Of a stretch of DNA of 64,000 bases, positions 17,444 through 26,233 are shown piece by piece. Every line of letters starts with the position of its first letter. The stretch's first letter is position 1. The DNA is from JACQAP01 sp035275265 (GTDB lineage: Bacteria > Pseudomonadota > Gammaproteobacteria > Burkholderiales > JACQAP01), in the NCBI GenBank assembly GCA_035275265.1, contig DATENC010000017.1, forward strand, positions 212,628-276,627, read 5' to 3'. The position numbers were made by a program, and so were the translations under genes. Below the pieces are notes generated by a model, which was not told the origin of the DNA, ran no database searches, and saw only the letters and a program-made list of their open reading frames with translations.

Positions 17444-20400
17444 TCAATGGAAATCGCGAGAGTGGGTGACGAGGTTGCCGAGCAGAGCCGAATAGTCCAC
17501 CAGTTTTACTGCGATCAGGTGGGTTACTGCGCCTTCGCGTTCCAGCACCCCGTGCACGCCAAGCAGCCTGGCGGCCAACAGTGGACGGCGCTGTTTTTCC
17601 GCCACGCCGCTCCACACCACCACGTTGATCTGGCCGGTCTCGTCCTCGAGGGTGATGAATATGACTCCGCTCGCGGTGCCGGGCCGCTGCCGGCAGGTGA
17701 CCAGTCCGGCGACGCGCACCGGTTTTCCCGTCGGCGTGTGCAACAACTCCTGTGCAGTGATCATATGCAGGCGCACGAGTTTCGGGCGCAGCAGCGCCAG
17801 TGGATGGCGGCGCAGCGTCAGCCCCAGGCTGGCGTAGTCGGCAACGATGTCTTGGCCTTCGGTGGGTGCGGGCAGATCGACTGCGGATTCGACGATCGTA
17901 GCGGGATCGAGCAGCGGCGGACGCTGCTCGATCCCGGCAATCAGCCACGCCGCATTGCGACGATGTCCGGCCAGCGATGCCAGCGCGCCGGCTTCGGCGA
18001 GGAGCCGCAGGTCGCGGCGATTGAGTTTCGCGCGCAGCGCGAGGTCGTCGACGGAGGGGTGAGGGGAAAGCGAAGTACACAACTCGGCTCTCGCTCCGAT
18101 GAGCCGCTCCGAGGCTTCCTGCGAGAAGCCGGAAATCATGCGCAGGCCCAATCTGATGGCCGGTTGGCTATCAGGGGTGAGGGGTGAAGAATCAGGGTCG
18201 AGGGGCGAGGGGTGAGGGGCGAGAAAAGAATTTTGATTCGCATCATTTCGCAGCACGCAGCACGCAGCACTCGTCCCTCGCCCCTCGTCCCTCGTCCCTT
18301 CGAGGCAGCAGTCCCAACTGCTCACGAGAACATCCACCGGCCGCACTTCGATGCCGTGACGCTGCGCGTCCTGCACCAGTTGCGACGGCGAGTAGAAACC
18401 CATCGGCTGGCTGTTAAGCAGTGCGCAGGTGAATGCGGCAGGCTCATAGCATTTGAGCCACGCGGAGACATACACCAGCAGAGCGAAACTGGCCGAATGG
18501 GATTCCGGAAAACCGTATTCACCGAAGCCCTTTATCTGCTCGAAGATCTGTAGCGCGAATTTCTCGTCATAACCTTTCTTGCGCATGCCGTTGACGAGCT
18601 CGTCCTTGAAGGGTTCCAGCCCGCCTTTTCTTTTCCAAGCCGCCATCGCGCGCCGCAACTGATCGGCTTTGCCCGCCGAAAATCCAGCGGCAACCATGGC
18701 GATCTCCATCACTTGTTCCTGGAAGATCGGCACGCCCAAGGTACGTTCCAGGACTTTCTGGAGTTCAGGTGACGGATACGCGATTTTCCCCGGATCTTTC
18801 TTACGGTTGTTCAGATAAGGGTGGACCATGCCGCCCTGGATCGGGCCGGGCCGCACGATAGCCACTTCGATCACCAGGTCGTAAAAACATTCAGGCCGCA
18901 GCCGCGGCAGCATCGACATCTGCGCGCGTGATTCAACCTGGAACACGCCGATGCTGTCCGCCTTGCAAAGCATGCCGTACACCGCTTTGCCTTTATCGCC
19001 ACTTTCGGTGGCCAGGATGTCCGCCATGGAAAGCGAAGTACTGTGTCTGCGATTGACCATATCCAGCGCAAACCGGATCGCAGTCAACATGCCCAGTGCC
19101 AGAACATCCACTTTCAACAGGCCAAGCTCCTCGAGATCGTCTTTGTCCCACTGGATATTGGTGCGCAACGGATCCGAACAAGCGGCAGACTCGCCGGCAA
19201 CATTCTTTGAGGGAGGCCTGACCCCATCGTCGGTATATCGGGACGGGTCGCCGGGCATCGCGGCATTCTCGGTCGGCACCAGCCGCGACAGTGGCCCACG
19301 GGAAATCACGAAGCCGCCGACATGTTGCGACAGATGACGGGGGAAGCCTGCAAGCGCGCCGGTCAATGCGATCAGCTTGTGGATTACGGGCGAGTGAGGA
19401 TCGAAGCCGGCTTCCCGCAGCCGGGCCGCTCTTTCATCCGGACGATCCCACCAGACGAAGCTGCTGGAAATCCGGTTTAACTGGGCGAGGTCCAGACCCA
19501 GCGCCTTGCCCACGTCGCGGAAGGCGCTGCGGGTGCGATAACTGATCACCGTCGCGGCCAGCGCGGCGCGATCCCTGCCGTATTTACGATAGATGTACTG
19601 GATCACTTCCTCGCGGCGCTCGTGCTCGAAATCCACGTCGATGTCCGGCGGTTCGTTGCGCTCCTTGGAGAGGAATCGCCCAAACAACAGCCTGGTTCGG
19701 CTCGGATCGACCTCGGTAATCCCGAGCGCATAACAGACCACCGAATTGGCGGCTGAGCCGCGGCCCTGGCAGAGAATCCGCTGTTGCCGGGCGTAATTGA
19801 CCACATCGTGGACGGTCAAAAAGAAGGGCTCGTAACGCAGTTCCGCAATGAGATCGAGTTCTTTTTCGGCTTGGGTACGTACCGTTCCCGGCACGCCGCC
19901 GGGGTAGCGTTTCTCCAGGCCGGCTTCGGTCAGTTCCCGCAAGTGCTGCGCCGGTGTCTTGTTCACAGGGACGATTTCTTCCGGATACTCATAGCGCAAT
20001 TCTTCGAGGGAAAAATTGCACATCCCCGCGATGCGCATCGTTTCTGCGAGCAGTTCCCGCGGATAGATGCGCTCCAGCGTCTCGCGCCGGCGCAGGTGAC
20101 GTTCCCCGCTCGGCAGCAGCGCACGGCCGACATGGGCCACCGGCATACCGAGCCGGATTGCGGTCAACGTGTCCTGCAGCGCGCGGCGGCCGCGCACGTG
20201 CATGTGCACGTCGCCACAGGCAGTCAGTGGCAGTCCTGTCTGCCTGCCCAGCCCCTGCAGGATTTCGAGCCTGTCCCAGTCGCCGCCCCGGGCAAGCAGT
20301 TCGACGGCGATCCAGGTGCGGCCGGGGAAACGCTCCGCAAACCAACAAGCGTCTTCAGGTTGTGGTTGTACCGGCGGCAACCAGAGCGCAAGGCAGTGTT

Positions 20401-20758
20401 CCAGTCCTTTGTCGAGATCGTCGCGCAAGAGGCGGTATTCGCCTTTTGCCGCGTTTCTCCTGCCGCGGGTGATCAACGCGGAGAGATTGCCGTAGCCTTC
20501 ACGGTTTGTTGCCAGCAGCACGAAGCGCAGGCCGTCCTCGAGCCGGAACTCGGCGCCGATGATCAGCTTGAATGCGTCCTGATGATTTTTGGCTGCTGAA
20601 TGTGCGCGCACGACACCGGCAAGCGAGCACTCGTCGGTGATCGCCAGGGCTGCATAGCCCAGGCTGGCCGCGGTCTCAACCAGTTCCCGCGCGTGCGATG
20701 CGCCGCGCAAAAAGGTGAAATTGGAAAGACAGTGCAGTTCGGCGTAAGGCTGCGGCAT
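17444..20758 (-). CDS. dnaE2: error-prone DNA polymerase DnaE2
   Basis: A 1104-residue C-family polymerase of the DnaE2/ImuC type, which extends past lesions as part of the SOS mutasome. The N-terminal PHP domain (YAELHCLSNFTFLRGAS) is followed by the catalytic core with PDIDVDFEHERREEV and the C-terminal OB domain. It is longer than typical members (about 1000-1050). Two insertions explain this. One is 30 residues at about 503-532, between AAMP and TNIQWDKDD. The other is about 44 residues at about 819-862, coded by a heptamer foldback. Both keep the frame. Gap to imuB is 49 bp. Confidence 0.93.
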   Translation of the reverse strand: MPQPYAELHCLSNFTFLRGASHARELVETAASLGYAALAITDECSLAGVVRAHSAAKNHQDAFKLIIGAEFRLEDGLRFVLLATNREGYGNLSALITRGRRNAAKGEYRLLRDDLDKGLEHCLALWLPPVQPQPEDACWFAERFPGRTWIAVELLARGGDWDRLEILQGLGRQTGLPLTACGDVHMHVRGRRALQDTLTAIRLGMPVAHVGRALLPSGERHLRRRETLERIYPRELLAETMRIAGMCNFSLEELRYEYPEEIVPVNKTPAQHLRELTEAGLEKRYPGGVPGTVRTQAEKELDLIAELRYEPFFLTVHDVVNYARQQRILCQGRGSAANSVVCYALGITEVDPSRTRLLFGRFLSKERNEPPDIDVDFEHERREEVIQYIYRKYGRDRAALAATVISYRTRSAFRDVGKALGLDLAQLNRISSSFVWWDRPDERAARLREAGFDPHSPVIHKLIALTGALAGFPRHLSQHVGGFVISRGPLSRLVPTENAAMPGDPSRYTDDGVRPPSKNVAGESAACSDPLRTNIQWDKDDLEELGLLKVDVLALGMLTAIRFALDMVNRRHSTSLSMADILATESGDKGKAVYGMLCKADSIGVFQVESRAQMSMLPRLRPECFYDLVIEVAIVRPGPIQGGMVHPYLNNRKKDPGKIAYPSPELQKVLERTLGVPIFQEQVMEIAMVAAGFSAGKADQLRRAMAAWKRKGGLEPFKDELVNGMRKKGYDEKFALQIFEQIKGFGEYGFPESHSASFALLVYVSAWLKCYEPAAFTCALLNSQPMGFYSPSQLVQDAQRHGIEVRPVDVLVSSWDCCLEGTRDEGRGTSAACCVLRNDANQNSFLAPHPSPLDPDSSPLTPDSQPAIRLGLRMISGFSQEASERLIGARAELCTSLSPHPSVDDLALRAKLNRRDLRLLAEAGALASLAGHRRNAAWLIAGIEQRPPLLDPATIVESAVDLPAPTEGQDIVADYASLGLTLRRHPLALLRPKLVRLHMITAQELLHTPTGKPVRVAGLVTCRQRPGTASGVIFITLEDETGQINVVVWSGVAEKQRRPLLAARLLGVHGVLEREGAVTHLIAVKLVDYSALLGNLVTHSRDFH
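18173..18302. repeat. heptamer foldback element inside dnaE2
   Basis: A G-rich run of GAGGGGT/GAGGGGC-like 7-mers (about 18173-18222) faces a C-rich run of CTCGTCC/CTCGCCC 7-mers (about 18270-18300). Between them are three CAGCACG units. GAGGGGCGAGGG (18200-18211) pairs perfectly with CCCTCGCCCCTC (18275-18286), so the whole folds back on itself. The element lies in the dnaE2 reading frame and adds a low-complexity loop (SPLDPDSSPLTPDSQP) without a stop or shift. Confidence 0.8.
19163..19252 (-). repeat. 90-bp in-frame insertion in dnaE2 with a dispersed motif
   Basis: Thirty codons interrupt a block that is continuous in other DnaE2 proteins as I know the family. On the coding strand the insert contains GATGGGGTCAGGCC (19228-19215). 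The same 14 bases occur at 60450-60463, where they contain the amrS stop codon. This suggests a small dispersed palindromic or REP-like element. The insert has no stop in the dnaE2 frame. Confidence 0.5.
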
Positions 20759-20807
20759 GGAAGAATGGTGGCCTTTGCAAAGAGCCCGCGAACACCTTCA
20801 TGAGTGC

Positions 20808-22241
20808 TCAATTGAATATGCCGTGCAGGAACCAGTTCTTCTGATCGTTTCGTTCCCTGAAGATCCATAGCTTGACTCCCGAATCATCGCGCGCGACGAA
20901 GTAGTCGCGCGTCATGTCGAAATCGTCCCACCAGCCGGATTCGATGCGCTCCGGCCCGTCGAGCAAAGTGAGCGGTCCGTCTGATTGGGGAAGCAGGTCG
21001 TCCGCTTTCAGCGGCTTCGGCTGGGTGAGCAGCCACAACGGGCGGTAAAGATCGCAATCACCGTCCCGTGCTTTTCCCGCGGGCACACGACGCAGCGCGA
21101 ACTCCGGACGGTGGTCGGGGAACATGCCCAGACCGTATATCGCATCGGCGCCGAGGCGTGCGCGCAGGTGCTCGATGACGCGCCAGCGGTCTTCTGCGGT
21201 TGGGCGCTGGTCCGCAAACAGCGACCGGTTATGTGAAGCGAGCGGTCGGGTTTCCGCGGCGATGAGCCGGATGGTTTCGACCGGGGCGGGCAGCTCGACG
21301 GTAGCGAGCTTCTCGCGCAGCAGCATGATCAGATGACCGGCATCGCGGTTCGGTGCCGACAGTCCGACAGCGACACGGGTAACACTGCGGTCCGTGTGCT
21401 CGAGATCGAATCGCAGTTGCATCACACCGGCCTGCTTCATCGCGAGATAGCCGGCGAGTTCGAGGATCAAGCGCTTGGCGGCGAACAGCAGCGGCTCGGT
21501 TTCCTGCACCGGTGCGGGCAGCTCGAGCGCGGCCGCATAACGCGCGGGCGGGATGAAAGGCGGGCGCGGATCGGGAAGGTGTCCGAGCGCGCGGTCCACT
21601 TCGTCGAGCAGCCGCTGGCCGAAGCGGTGCGCCAGCCCGTCGCGCGGAAGGGCCAGATAATCTCTGATGGTATGCACGCCCATTCCCGCGAGCGTGGCGA
21701 CGGTGTCCGCGGACTGGTCGAGGAGCCGCAGCCGCAGCGGCGCCAGTGCGCGCCGCAATTCGTGACGGTCGCCGACGCAAGTGGCGATGCCGGCGCGGGA
21801 AAGCAGCAGCGCACCGGTGGCGGTGGGCGCGACGGCAACCACAGCGTGATAGCCCAGCTCCCGGAGTTTGGCGCGGATGCGCCCGCCAAGCTGGCGCAAT
21901 CCGCCGAACAGCCTGAGGCAGCCGCCGATTTCTAGCAGTACTTCGTTGCCGGAGGCGATGCTCACCATAGGCGTGAACTGTCCCGCCCATAGCGCCACGC
22001 CCTTAAGCGCTGTCGTTTCTTTTTTCGGGTCGCGAGTGAAAAGATGCAGCCCGGCGGCGAGCGCGAACGCCGCCGATACCGGCATGCCGGGCCGGATGCC
22101 CAGCCCCGTCGCCGCGTCGTTGCACGACAGCACGCGTGGGCGATGGCCCTCGTCCTGTATCAGCACCGGGCCCGGCGCGACTGTCCCGCGCAGCCGCAAT
22201 TGCAGCGACAAATCGGGAAGATGGACGGCGGCCCACAGCAT
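20808..22241 (-). CDS. imuB: ImuB, catalytically inactive Y-family polymerase homologue
   Basis: A 477-residue Y-family protein that bridges ImuA, DnaE2 and the beta clamp in SOS mutagenesis. It begins MLWAAVHLPDLSLQL and ends in the typical NWFLHGIFN. The N-terminal palm lacks the acidic metal-binding pattern of active Y polymerases. An upstream extension to 22610 only overlaps imuA in another frame and is rejected; ATG 22241 lies 32 bp after imuA. The overlapping long frames on both strands come from high GC. Confidence 0.9.
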   Translation of the reverse strand: MLWAAVHLPDLSLQLRLRGTVAPGPVLIQDEGHRPRVLSCNDAATGLGIRPGMPVSAAFALAAGLHLFTRDPKKETTALKGVALWAGQFTPMVSIASGNEVLLEIGGCLRLFGGLRQLGGRIRAKLRELGYHAVVAVAPTATGALLLSRAGIATCVGDRHELRRALAPLRLRLLDQSADTVATLAGMGVHTIRDYLALPRDGLAHRFGQRLLDEVDRALGHLPDPRPPFIPPARYAAALELPAPVQETEPLLFAAKRLILELAGYLAMKQAGVMQLRFDLEHTDRSVTRVAVGLSAPNRDAGHLIMLLREKLATVELPAPVETIRLIAAETRPLASHNRSLFADQRPTAEDRWRVIEHLRARLGADAIYGLGMFPDHRPEFALRRVPAGKARDGDCDLYRPLWLLTQPKPLKADDLLPQSDGPLTLLDGPERIESGWWDDFDMTRDYFVARDDSGVKLWIFRERNDQKNWFLHGIFN

Positions 22242-22273
22242 GGCGGATGAGGACGGTGCGAAATGTGGAAACG

Positions 22274-22954
22274 TTACGCACCGGCATGTGCAAACGGTTG
22301 CCGGAATCGGGAAGCGGGCATCGGCGCGACTGCATTGCGCTCGACGTCGAGCAGCAAAGTCGGCATCCGGCCACTGCCGCGGCGCTTGATGATGCGCACC
22401 GCAAGCCGGTTCTGCCGCGTACCGAGCTGCATGCGCAGTGGCGCGGGAGAGGAAGGTGCGGCGCGCGCTGCCGCACCGAAGATCGCCCCGAAACTTCCGC
22501 CTTCTTCGGCGGCGAGCTGCAGCCGGCGTAGGCTGCGCTCGTTGATCGCGGCGGGCCATGCCAACACTGCGGAGCAGTTGCCGGCACGCAGACCTTGCTC
22601 CGCCGCCCACAGCGTGTCTTTGTCCGAGCGCGTGTCGACCACGACCAGCTTCGAGAGCCGGATGCCGCGCGCAACCAGCGCCGGCGCGTAGGGAATCCAG
22701 GGCGGGGCGATCAGCAACAGCCAGCCGTCCTCGCGCGACAGGTTCGCCAGCGCAGGCACGAACAGCGACAACTCGCCGATGCCGTTACGTTCGGTGAGCA
22801 GTTCACTCACCACGCCCCGCGGCCAACCGCCGCCGGGCAACTCGCGGTCGAGTTCGGCAAACCCGGTGGGGATGCTGGGAAGCTGAACGCGCGCCTGCTC
22901 GTCGCCGCGCCAGACGGTGGGGTTTTGCAGCAGCGTTTGAAGGGGGGAAGACAT
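22274..22954 (-). CDS. imuA: ImuA, RecA-like SOS mutagenesis factor
   Basis: A 226-residue protein of the ImuA/SulA-like RecA-fold family. It starts MSSPLQTLLQNPTVWRG, with ELDRELPGGGWPRGVVSELL as the RecA-like segment. With ImuB and DnaE2 it forms the mutasome that copies damaged templates. The ATP site is degenerate, as usual for the family. It is the first of the imuA-imuB-dnaE2 run. No SOS box is visible directly upstream, so expression may come from the lexA promoter 1.2 kb away. Confidence 0.88.
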   Translation of the reverse strand: MSSPLQTLLQNPTVWRGDEQARVQLPSIPTGFAELDRELPGGGWPRGVVSELLTERNGIGELSLFVPALANLSREDGWLLLIAPPWIPYAPALVARGIRLSKLVVVDTRSDKDTLWAAEQGLRAGNCSAVLAWPAAINERSLRRLQLAAEEGGSFGAIFGAAARAAPSSPAPLRMQLGTRQNRLAVRIIKRRGSGRMPTLLLDVERNAVAPMPASRFRQPFAHAGA

Positions 22955-22967
22955 TGAATCAGTGACA

Positions 22968-23085
22968 AGTGGCTGGTGAAAATCCAAACCTCAACGCAAA
23001 GGTGCAAGGGCCGTAAAGGAACGCAAAGAAAAAATCAGTACTTTTCGATTTTTCTCTGTACCTCTATGGCCTCTGCGGTAAGCGT
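22968..23085. repeat. degenerate dispersed repeat upstream of imuA
   Basis: This stretch contains a GTGACAAGTG heptamer remnant near 22972, runs of CGCAAAG-like units on the left, and TTTCTCTGTACCTCTATGGC followed by CTCTGCG on the right. The right part resembles the element at 34653-34828 (TTTTCTCTGTGGCCTCTGCG). The two halves are partly complementary. It appears to be a member of an intergenic repeat family rather than a promoter. Confidence 0.5.
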
Positions 23086-23087
23086 TC

Positions 23088-23504
23088 TTACTGATGCCGG
23101 GCAGCCGGCTCGCTCGCCGTATTTCCCGGCGAAGAACGCGGCACGAAGGGCGGCGGAGCAGGGATCTTGCCCATGCGTGCCAGCCGGGATTCGATCGCCC
23201 ATTTGCTTCTCTTGTGCACTTGGGCGAGCTCTTCGACGGATTTACCGGAGTCATAGGCCTGGCCAAGGCGCGAGTCTTCTTCCTGGGACCAGGGGCGTCC
23301 GGCATTTTCGGGGGCGGATTTCTGCGGCGCGTCTGCTTTTGCCGAGCGCGGCGCGGAATTCTCCAGCCCGCGAATTGCGGCGAAGAGCGCGCGCACGGTG
23401 TCCGGATGTTGATAGGGGCTGCCGGCAGGAAATTGCTCGCCAGTGCCAGGATCAATGCCTTCGGCTAAGGCCTTGAGAATCTCGATAGTCTTTGCTGCTT
23501 CCAT
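23088..23504 (-). CDS. conserved hypothetical protein between lexA and imuA
   Basis: A 138-residue protein of unknown function. Residues 1-45 (EAAKTIEILKALAEGIDPGT and on) look like a conserved module. Residues about 75-120 (RPWSQEEDSRLGQAYDSGKS, then VEELAQVHKRSKWAIESRLAR) resemble a SANT/Myb-like or helix-turn-helix fold. The tail is Pro-rich and probably disordered. ATG 23504 has a strong AGGAGG site. Its place within the lexA-imu run suggests it is induced with the SOS genes. I do not recognise a named family. Confidence 0.75.
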   Translation of the reverse strand: MEAAKTIEILKALAEGIDPGTGEQFPAGSPYQHPDTVRALFAAIRGLENSAPRSAKADAPQKSAPENAGRPWSQEEDSRLGQAYDSGKSVEELAQVHKRSKWAIESRLARMGKIPAPPPFVPRSSPGNTASEPAARHQ

Positions 23505-23595
23505 GATTGCCTCCTGATTGATGCGGTTGAGAGATGTCATCACCTGCACCTGTGCGAACTCACCGCATTACACCGAGGGCCGAGGCCCTTCTTTT

Positions 23596-24198
23596 TCAGA
23601 ATGTCTTGCCATTCCTGATCAGCCCGACCGCCAGTCCTTCGATCGCCAGCGGATCGCGCTTCAGGTCTACATATATGGGTTTGAAGTCCGGGTTCTCGGG
23701 CAGCAGTTGCACCTGGTTGCCCTGGCGCTTGAAGCGTTTCACCGTGACTTCGTCGTGCAGGCGCGCCACCACGATCTGGCCGGAGCGCACCTCTTGGGTG
23801 TGGTGCACCGCCAGCAGGTCGCCTTCGAGGATGCCGGCATCGCGCATGCTCATTCCGCGCACTTTCAACAGGTAATCCGCGCGTGGGCTGAACAGCAGCG
23901 GGTCGACCTGGTAGCGTCCCTGGACATGCGCTTCGGCGAGGATTGGGCTGCCTGCCGCGACCCGGCCGATGATCGGCAGGCCCAGTCCTTCCTTGAGCCG
24001 GATGCCGCGCGAGGCGCCGGCAAACAATTCAATAAAGCCTTTTTTTTCCAAAGCTTTGAGATGATCCTCGGCGGCGTTCGCGGAACGGAAACCGAGGCTC
24101 TTGGCGATTTCGGCGCGGGTGGGAGGGAAGCCGGTGCTTTGCACGAAATCGGCAATCAGTTGCAGTATCTCGGCTTGGCGGGGGGTCAGATCGTCCAT
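23596..24198 (-). CDS. lexA: SOS repressor LexA
   Basis: A 200-residue repressor-protease. The N-terminal winged helix (LTPRQAEILQLIADFVQSTG) binds SOS boxes. The self-cleavage bond is A82-G83 and the catalytic pair is S117 (RGMSMRDAGI) and K154 (VTVKRFKR). RecA filaments trigger cleavage after DNA damage. An SOS box lies 13 bp before the start codon, and AGGAGG precedes ATG 24198. It leads the co-directional run to dnaE2. Confidence 0.96.
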   Translation of the reverse strand: MDDLTPRQAEILQLIADFVQSTGFPPTRAEIAKSLGFRSANAAEDHLKALEKKGFIELFAGASRGIRLKEGLGLPIIGRVAAGSPILAEAHVQGRYQVDPLLFSPRADYLLKVRGMSMRDAGILEGDLLAVHHTQEVRSGQIVVARLHDEVTVKRFKRQGNQVQLLPENPDFKPIYVDLKRDPLAIEGLAVGLIRNGKTF

Positions 24199-24211
24199 CA
24201 GAATCCTCCTA

Positions 24212-24231
24212 TACTGTGGTTATATACAGTA
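24212..24231 (-). promoter_or_regulatory. SOS box of lexA
   Basis: TACTGTGGTTATATACAGTA fits CTG-N10-CAG and nearly equals the gamma/betaproteobacterial consensus. It lies just upstream of the lexA ribosome site, so LexA represses its own gene and, by read-through, probably the imu genes. Confidence 0.93.
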
Positions 24232-24281
24232 ATAGAAGCGGGGACGCAAGTGGGGCAGGCGGCCCCGGAGGGTGGGCCCGG

Positions 24282-25682
24282 TCAATGCACGTCGAGCACC
24301 GCCATCATGCCCCGGTCGGCATGTTCGGCGATATGGCAGTGGAACATCGTGCGGCCACTGAAGTCGGCGAAGTGGATGCCGATCCGCGCCGCGTCCCCGG
24401 GGCTCAGGTTGAGCATGTCGCGGATCGCCGCTATCGCCGGCGGCCGGCCGTTGACCGACAGGATGTCGAAATGCCAGGTGTGCAAATGAAAGGGGTGGTT
24501 CATCACATCGTCGTTATGGACCGTCCAGATTTCGTGCGCACCGGCGCGCACCTCGAAGGTCGGTGCGACATGGCCGCCTTGATGCTGATGGTGAAACGGC
24601 TTGCCGTTGATCAGCATCGGCGAAAATCTGACTTCGCGGTGACCATCCGCCAACCGCTCGTCGAAGCGCTCCAGGGTCACAAGCCTGCCGGGCAGCGCAA
24701 CCGGTTGCGGTGAAGCGGGCGGAAGCAGTGTGAGAATCGGCTGCTCCGCGGTGGCGTTGCGGCCCACGCGCGGGTAGTTGCGGTAGAGCAGCCTGCGCGG
24801 GCGCTCATCCGCTAGCACCACCAGCACTTCGGCGCGCGCGGCGGGCACCAGCAGCAGTTCCTCGACTTCCACGCGTTGACTGAGAAAACGTCCGTCCAGC
24901 GCGATCAGATGCAGCGCTTCGCCACTGTCGAGTGCGATCCGCCAGAAGCGCGAGTTGGACGCGTTCACCAGTCGCAGGCGCAACAGGGCTTTCCCGGCGC
25001 GGAGCGCGGGCCGCACTTGGCCGTTGACCAGAAGCCACGCACCTTCCTTGCCGAAAATCCAGTCCGTCGGCGTGTGCGACGCGACCTCGCAGTTTTCGAT
25101 GCCGAAGTCTTTAAGTACCAGCACGTGGTCCTCGGCCTGTGCCAGTTCGCTGTCGCGATCGATTTCGCCTTGCACGACCACCGGCATGGCCAGACCGGCG
25201 AACAACTGCTTCGCCGTGTGGCCGTGGACGTGGGGATGGATCCAGTGCACCCCGGCTTCCTGCGCCGCGACCTGCAGTTCGTACTCGAAGCCGCCGCCGG
25301 GCGGCGGCACCACCCAGATATTGTCGGCGCGGCCGGAAGGCGAGACGTACAAGCCGTGGAAATGCAGGTTGGTGGCTTCGTCGAGCCGGTTCTCGAACTT
25401 CAGGTTCAGCGTTTCGCCGGGTTGCAGCCGCAGCACTGGGCCGGGAAGTCCGCCGCCGTAGGACATGACGCGCACCGGGTTACCGCCAACGTCAACATTG
25501 CTTCGTGCCGCAATCAGCGCGCCGCGCGCACCCCACGACGGCGAGCGATCCAGCGGCAGATCGGGCAGCGACCGGAGTTTCTGGTCGGCACGCATGCGCG
25601 GGGCGGGCGCGCATGCCCCCCAAGACCTGCCGGCCAGCAATGCCGTCGCCGCGCCGACGAACCTGCGGCGGGAACAATTCAT
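24282..25682 (-). CDS. multicopper oxidase
   Basis: A 466-residue periplasmic three-cupredoxin oxidase. A signal region with an RRRF motif (MNCSRRRFVGAATALLAG) suggests Tat export. All four copper blocks are visible: NLHFHG, HWIHPHVHGH, NHPFHLHTWHF and MFHCHIAEHADRGMM; the last holds the type 1 Cys and axial Met. It lies four bases after the cytochrome c gene and so ends the amine dehydrogenase operon. Members oxidise metals, phenols or electron carriers; here a role in passing electrons from the dehydrogenase, or in cofactor maturation, is only inferred. Confidence 0.88.
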   Translation of the reverse strand: MNCSRRRFVGAATALLAGRSWGACAPAPRMRADQKLRSLPDLPLDRSPSWGARGALIAARSNVDVGGNPVRVMSYGGGLPGPVLRLQPGETLNLKFENRLDEATNLHFHGLYVSPSGRADNIWVVPPPGGGFEYELQVAAQEAGVHWIHPHVHGHTAKQLFAGLAMPVVVQGEIDRDSELAQAEDHVLVLKDFGIENCEVASHTPTDWIFGKEGAWLLVNGQVRPALRAGKALLRLRLVNASNSRFWRIALDSGEALHLIALDGRFLSQRVEVEELLLVPAARAEVLVVLADERPRRLLYRNYPRVGRNATAEQPILTLLPPASPQPVALPGRLVTLERFDERLADGHREVRFSPMLINGKPFHHQHQGGHVAPTFEVRAGAHEIWTVHNDDVMNHPFHLHTWHFDILSVNGRPPAIAAIRDMLNLSPGDAARIGIHFADFSGRTMFHCHIAEHADRGMMAVLDVH

Positions 25683-25686
25683 GAGT

Positions 25687-26229
25687 TCAAGGCACTTTGG
25701 CGAACGCCCGGTAGGCGATCAGCGCCGGATCGCTCACCACGCCGGCGGCCAGCAGGCCTTGCACGACGGACTCGCGCACCGGGATGGTCTGCTTCAGCGG
25801 GTGCTTGCGAAGTTCGCCGACTTCGTCCGCGGTGTAAGGTCTGAAGTCGGCGGGGAGTTGCTTTGCGCTATAAGTGCGCAGTACCCAGTTCAGCATCGCG
25901 GCGAGACGTTTGTCGTCCAACACGTTGGTGGCCACGCCCGGCACTTGCACAATGTAGCGTCGGCCTTCCTCGGTGTGAACGAAATATCCGACGCGGTCTT
26001 TCAGCGCCGGTACTTCGGGGACCGATATGCCTCTGTGGCCATGACACCCCTGGCAATTGCGGGCGTAGTCCTGCGCCTCGCCGAGAATGCGGATGACGCG
26101 CGTGCCGCGCTCTCGCGCAAGCGCATCGGCAGGCACCGTCTCTTCGGCGCGCGCTGTGGCGAACAGGAGTGCCACAAACACAAACGCCGGCAGGACGCCG
26201 GCGCTCGCGCTGAATCTGTGCCGGATCAA
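25687..26229 (-). CDS. monohaem c-type cytochrome of the amine dehydrogenase operon
   Basis: A 180-residue periplasmic protein. A signal peptide spans residues 1-28 (LPAFVFVALLFATARA) and one haem site is C59-Q-G-C62-H63. The start is taken as TTG 26229, four bases after the small-subunit stop; no ATG gives the signal peptide. It is too short and has one haem, so it is not the di-haem MauG. From memory, the aromatic amine dehydrogenase cluster of Alcaligenes faecalis also has a small monohaem cytochrome gene after aauA, which supports the same role as electron acceptor. Confidence 0.75.
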   Translation of the reverse strand: MIRHRFSASAGVLPAFVFVALLFATARAEETVPADALARERGTRVIRILGEAQDYARNCQGCHGHRGISVPEVPALKDRVGYFVHTEEGRRYIVQVPGVATNVLDDKRLAAMLNWVLRTYSAKQLPADFRPYTADEVGELRKHPLKQTIPVRESVVQGLLAAGVVSDPALIAYRAFAKVP

Positions 26230-26233
26230 GTGA

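Noticed and set aside
22242..22610. 123-residue N-terminal extension of ImuB
   Set aside because: It is Arg/Ala-rich, overlaps imuA in another frame, and normal ImuB starts with MLWAAVHLP at 22241.
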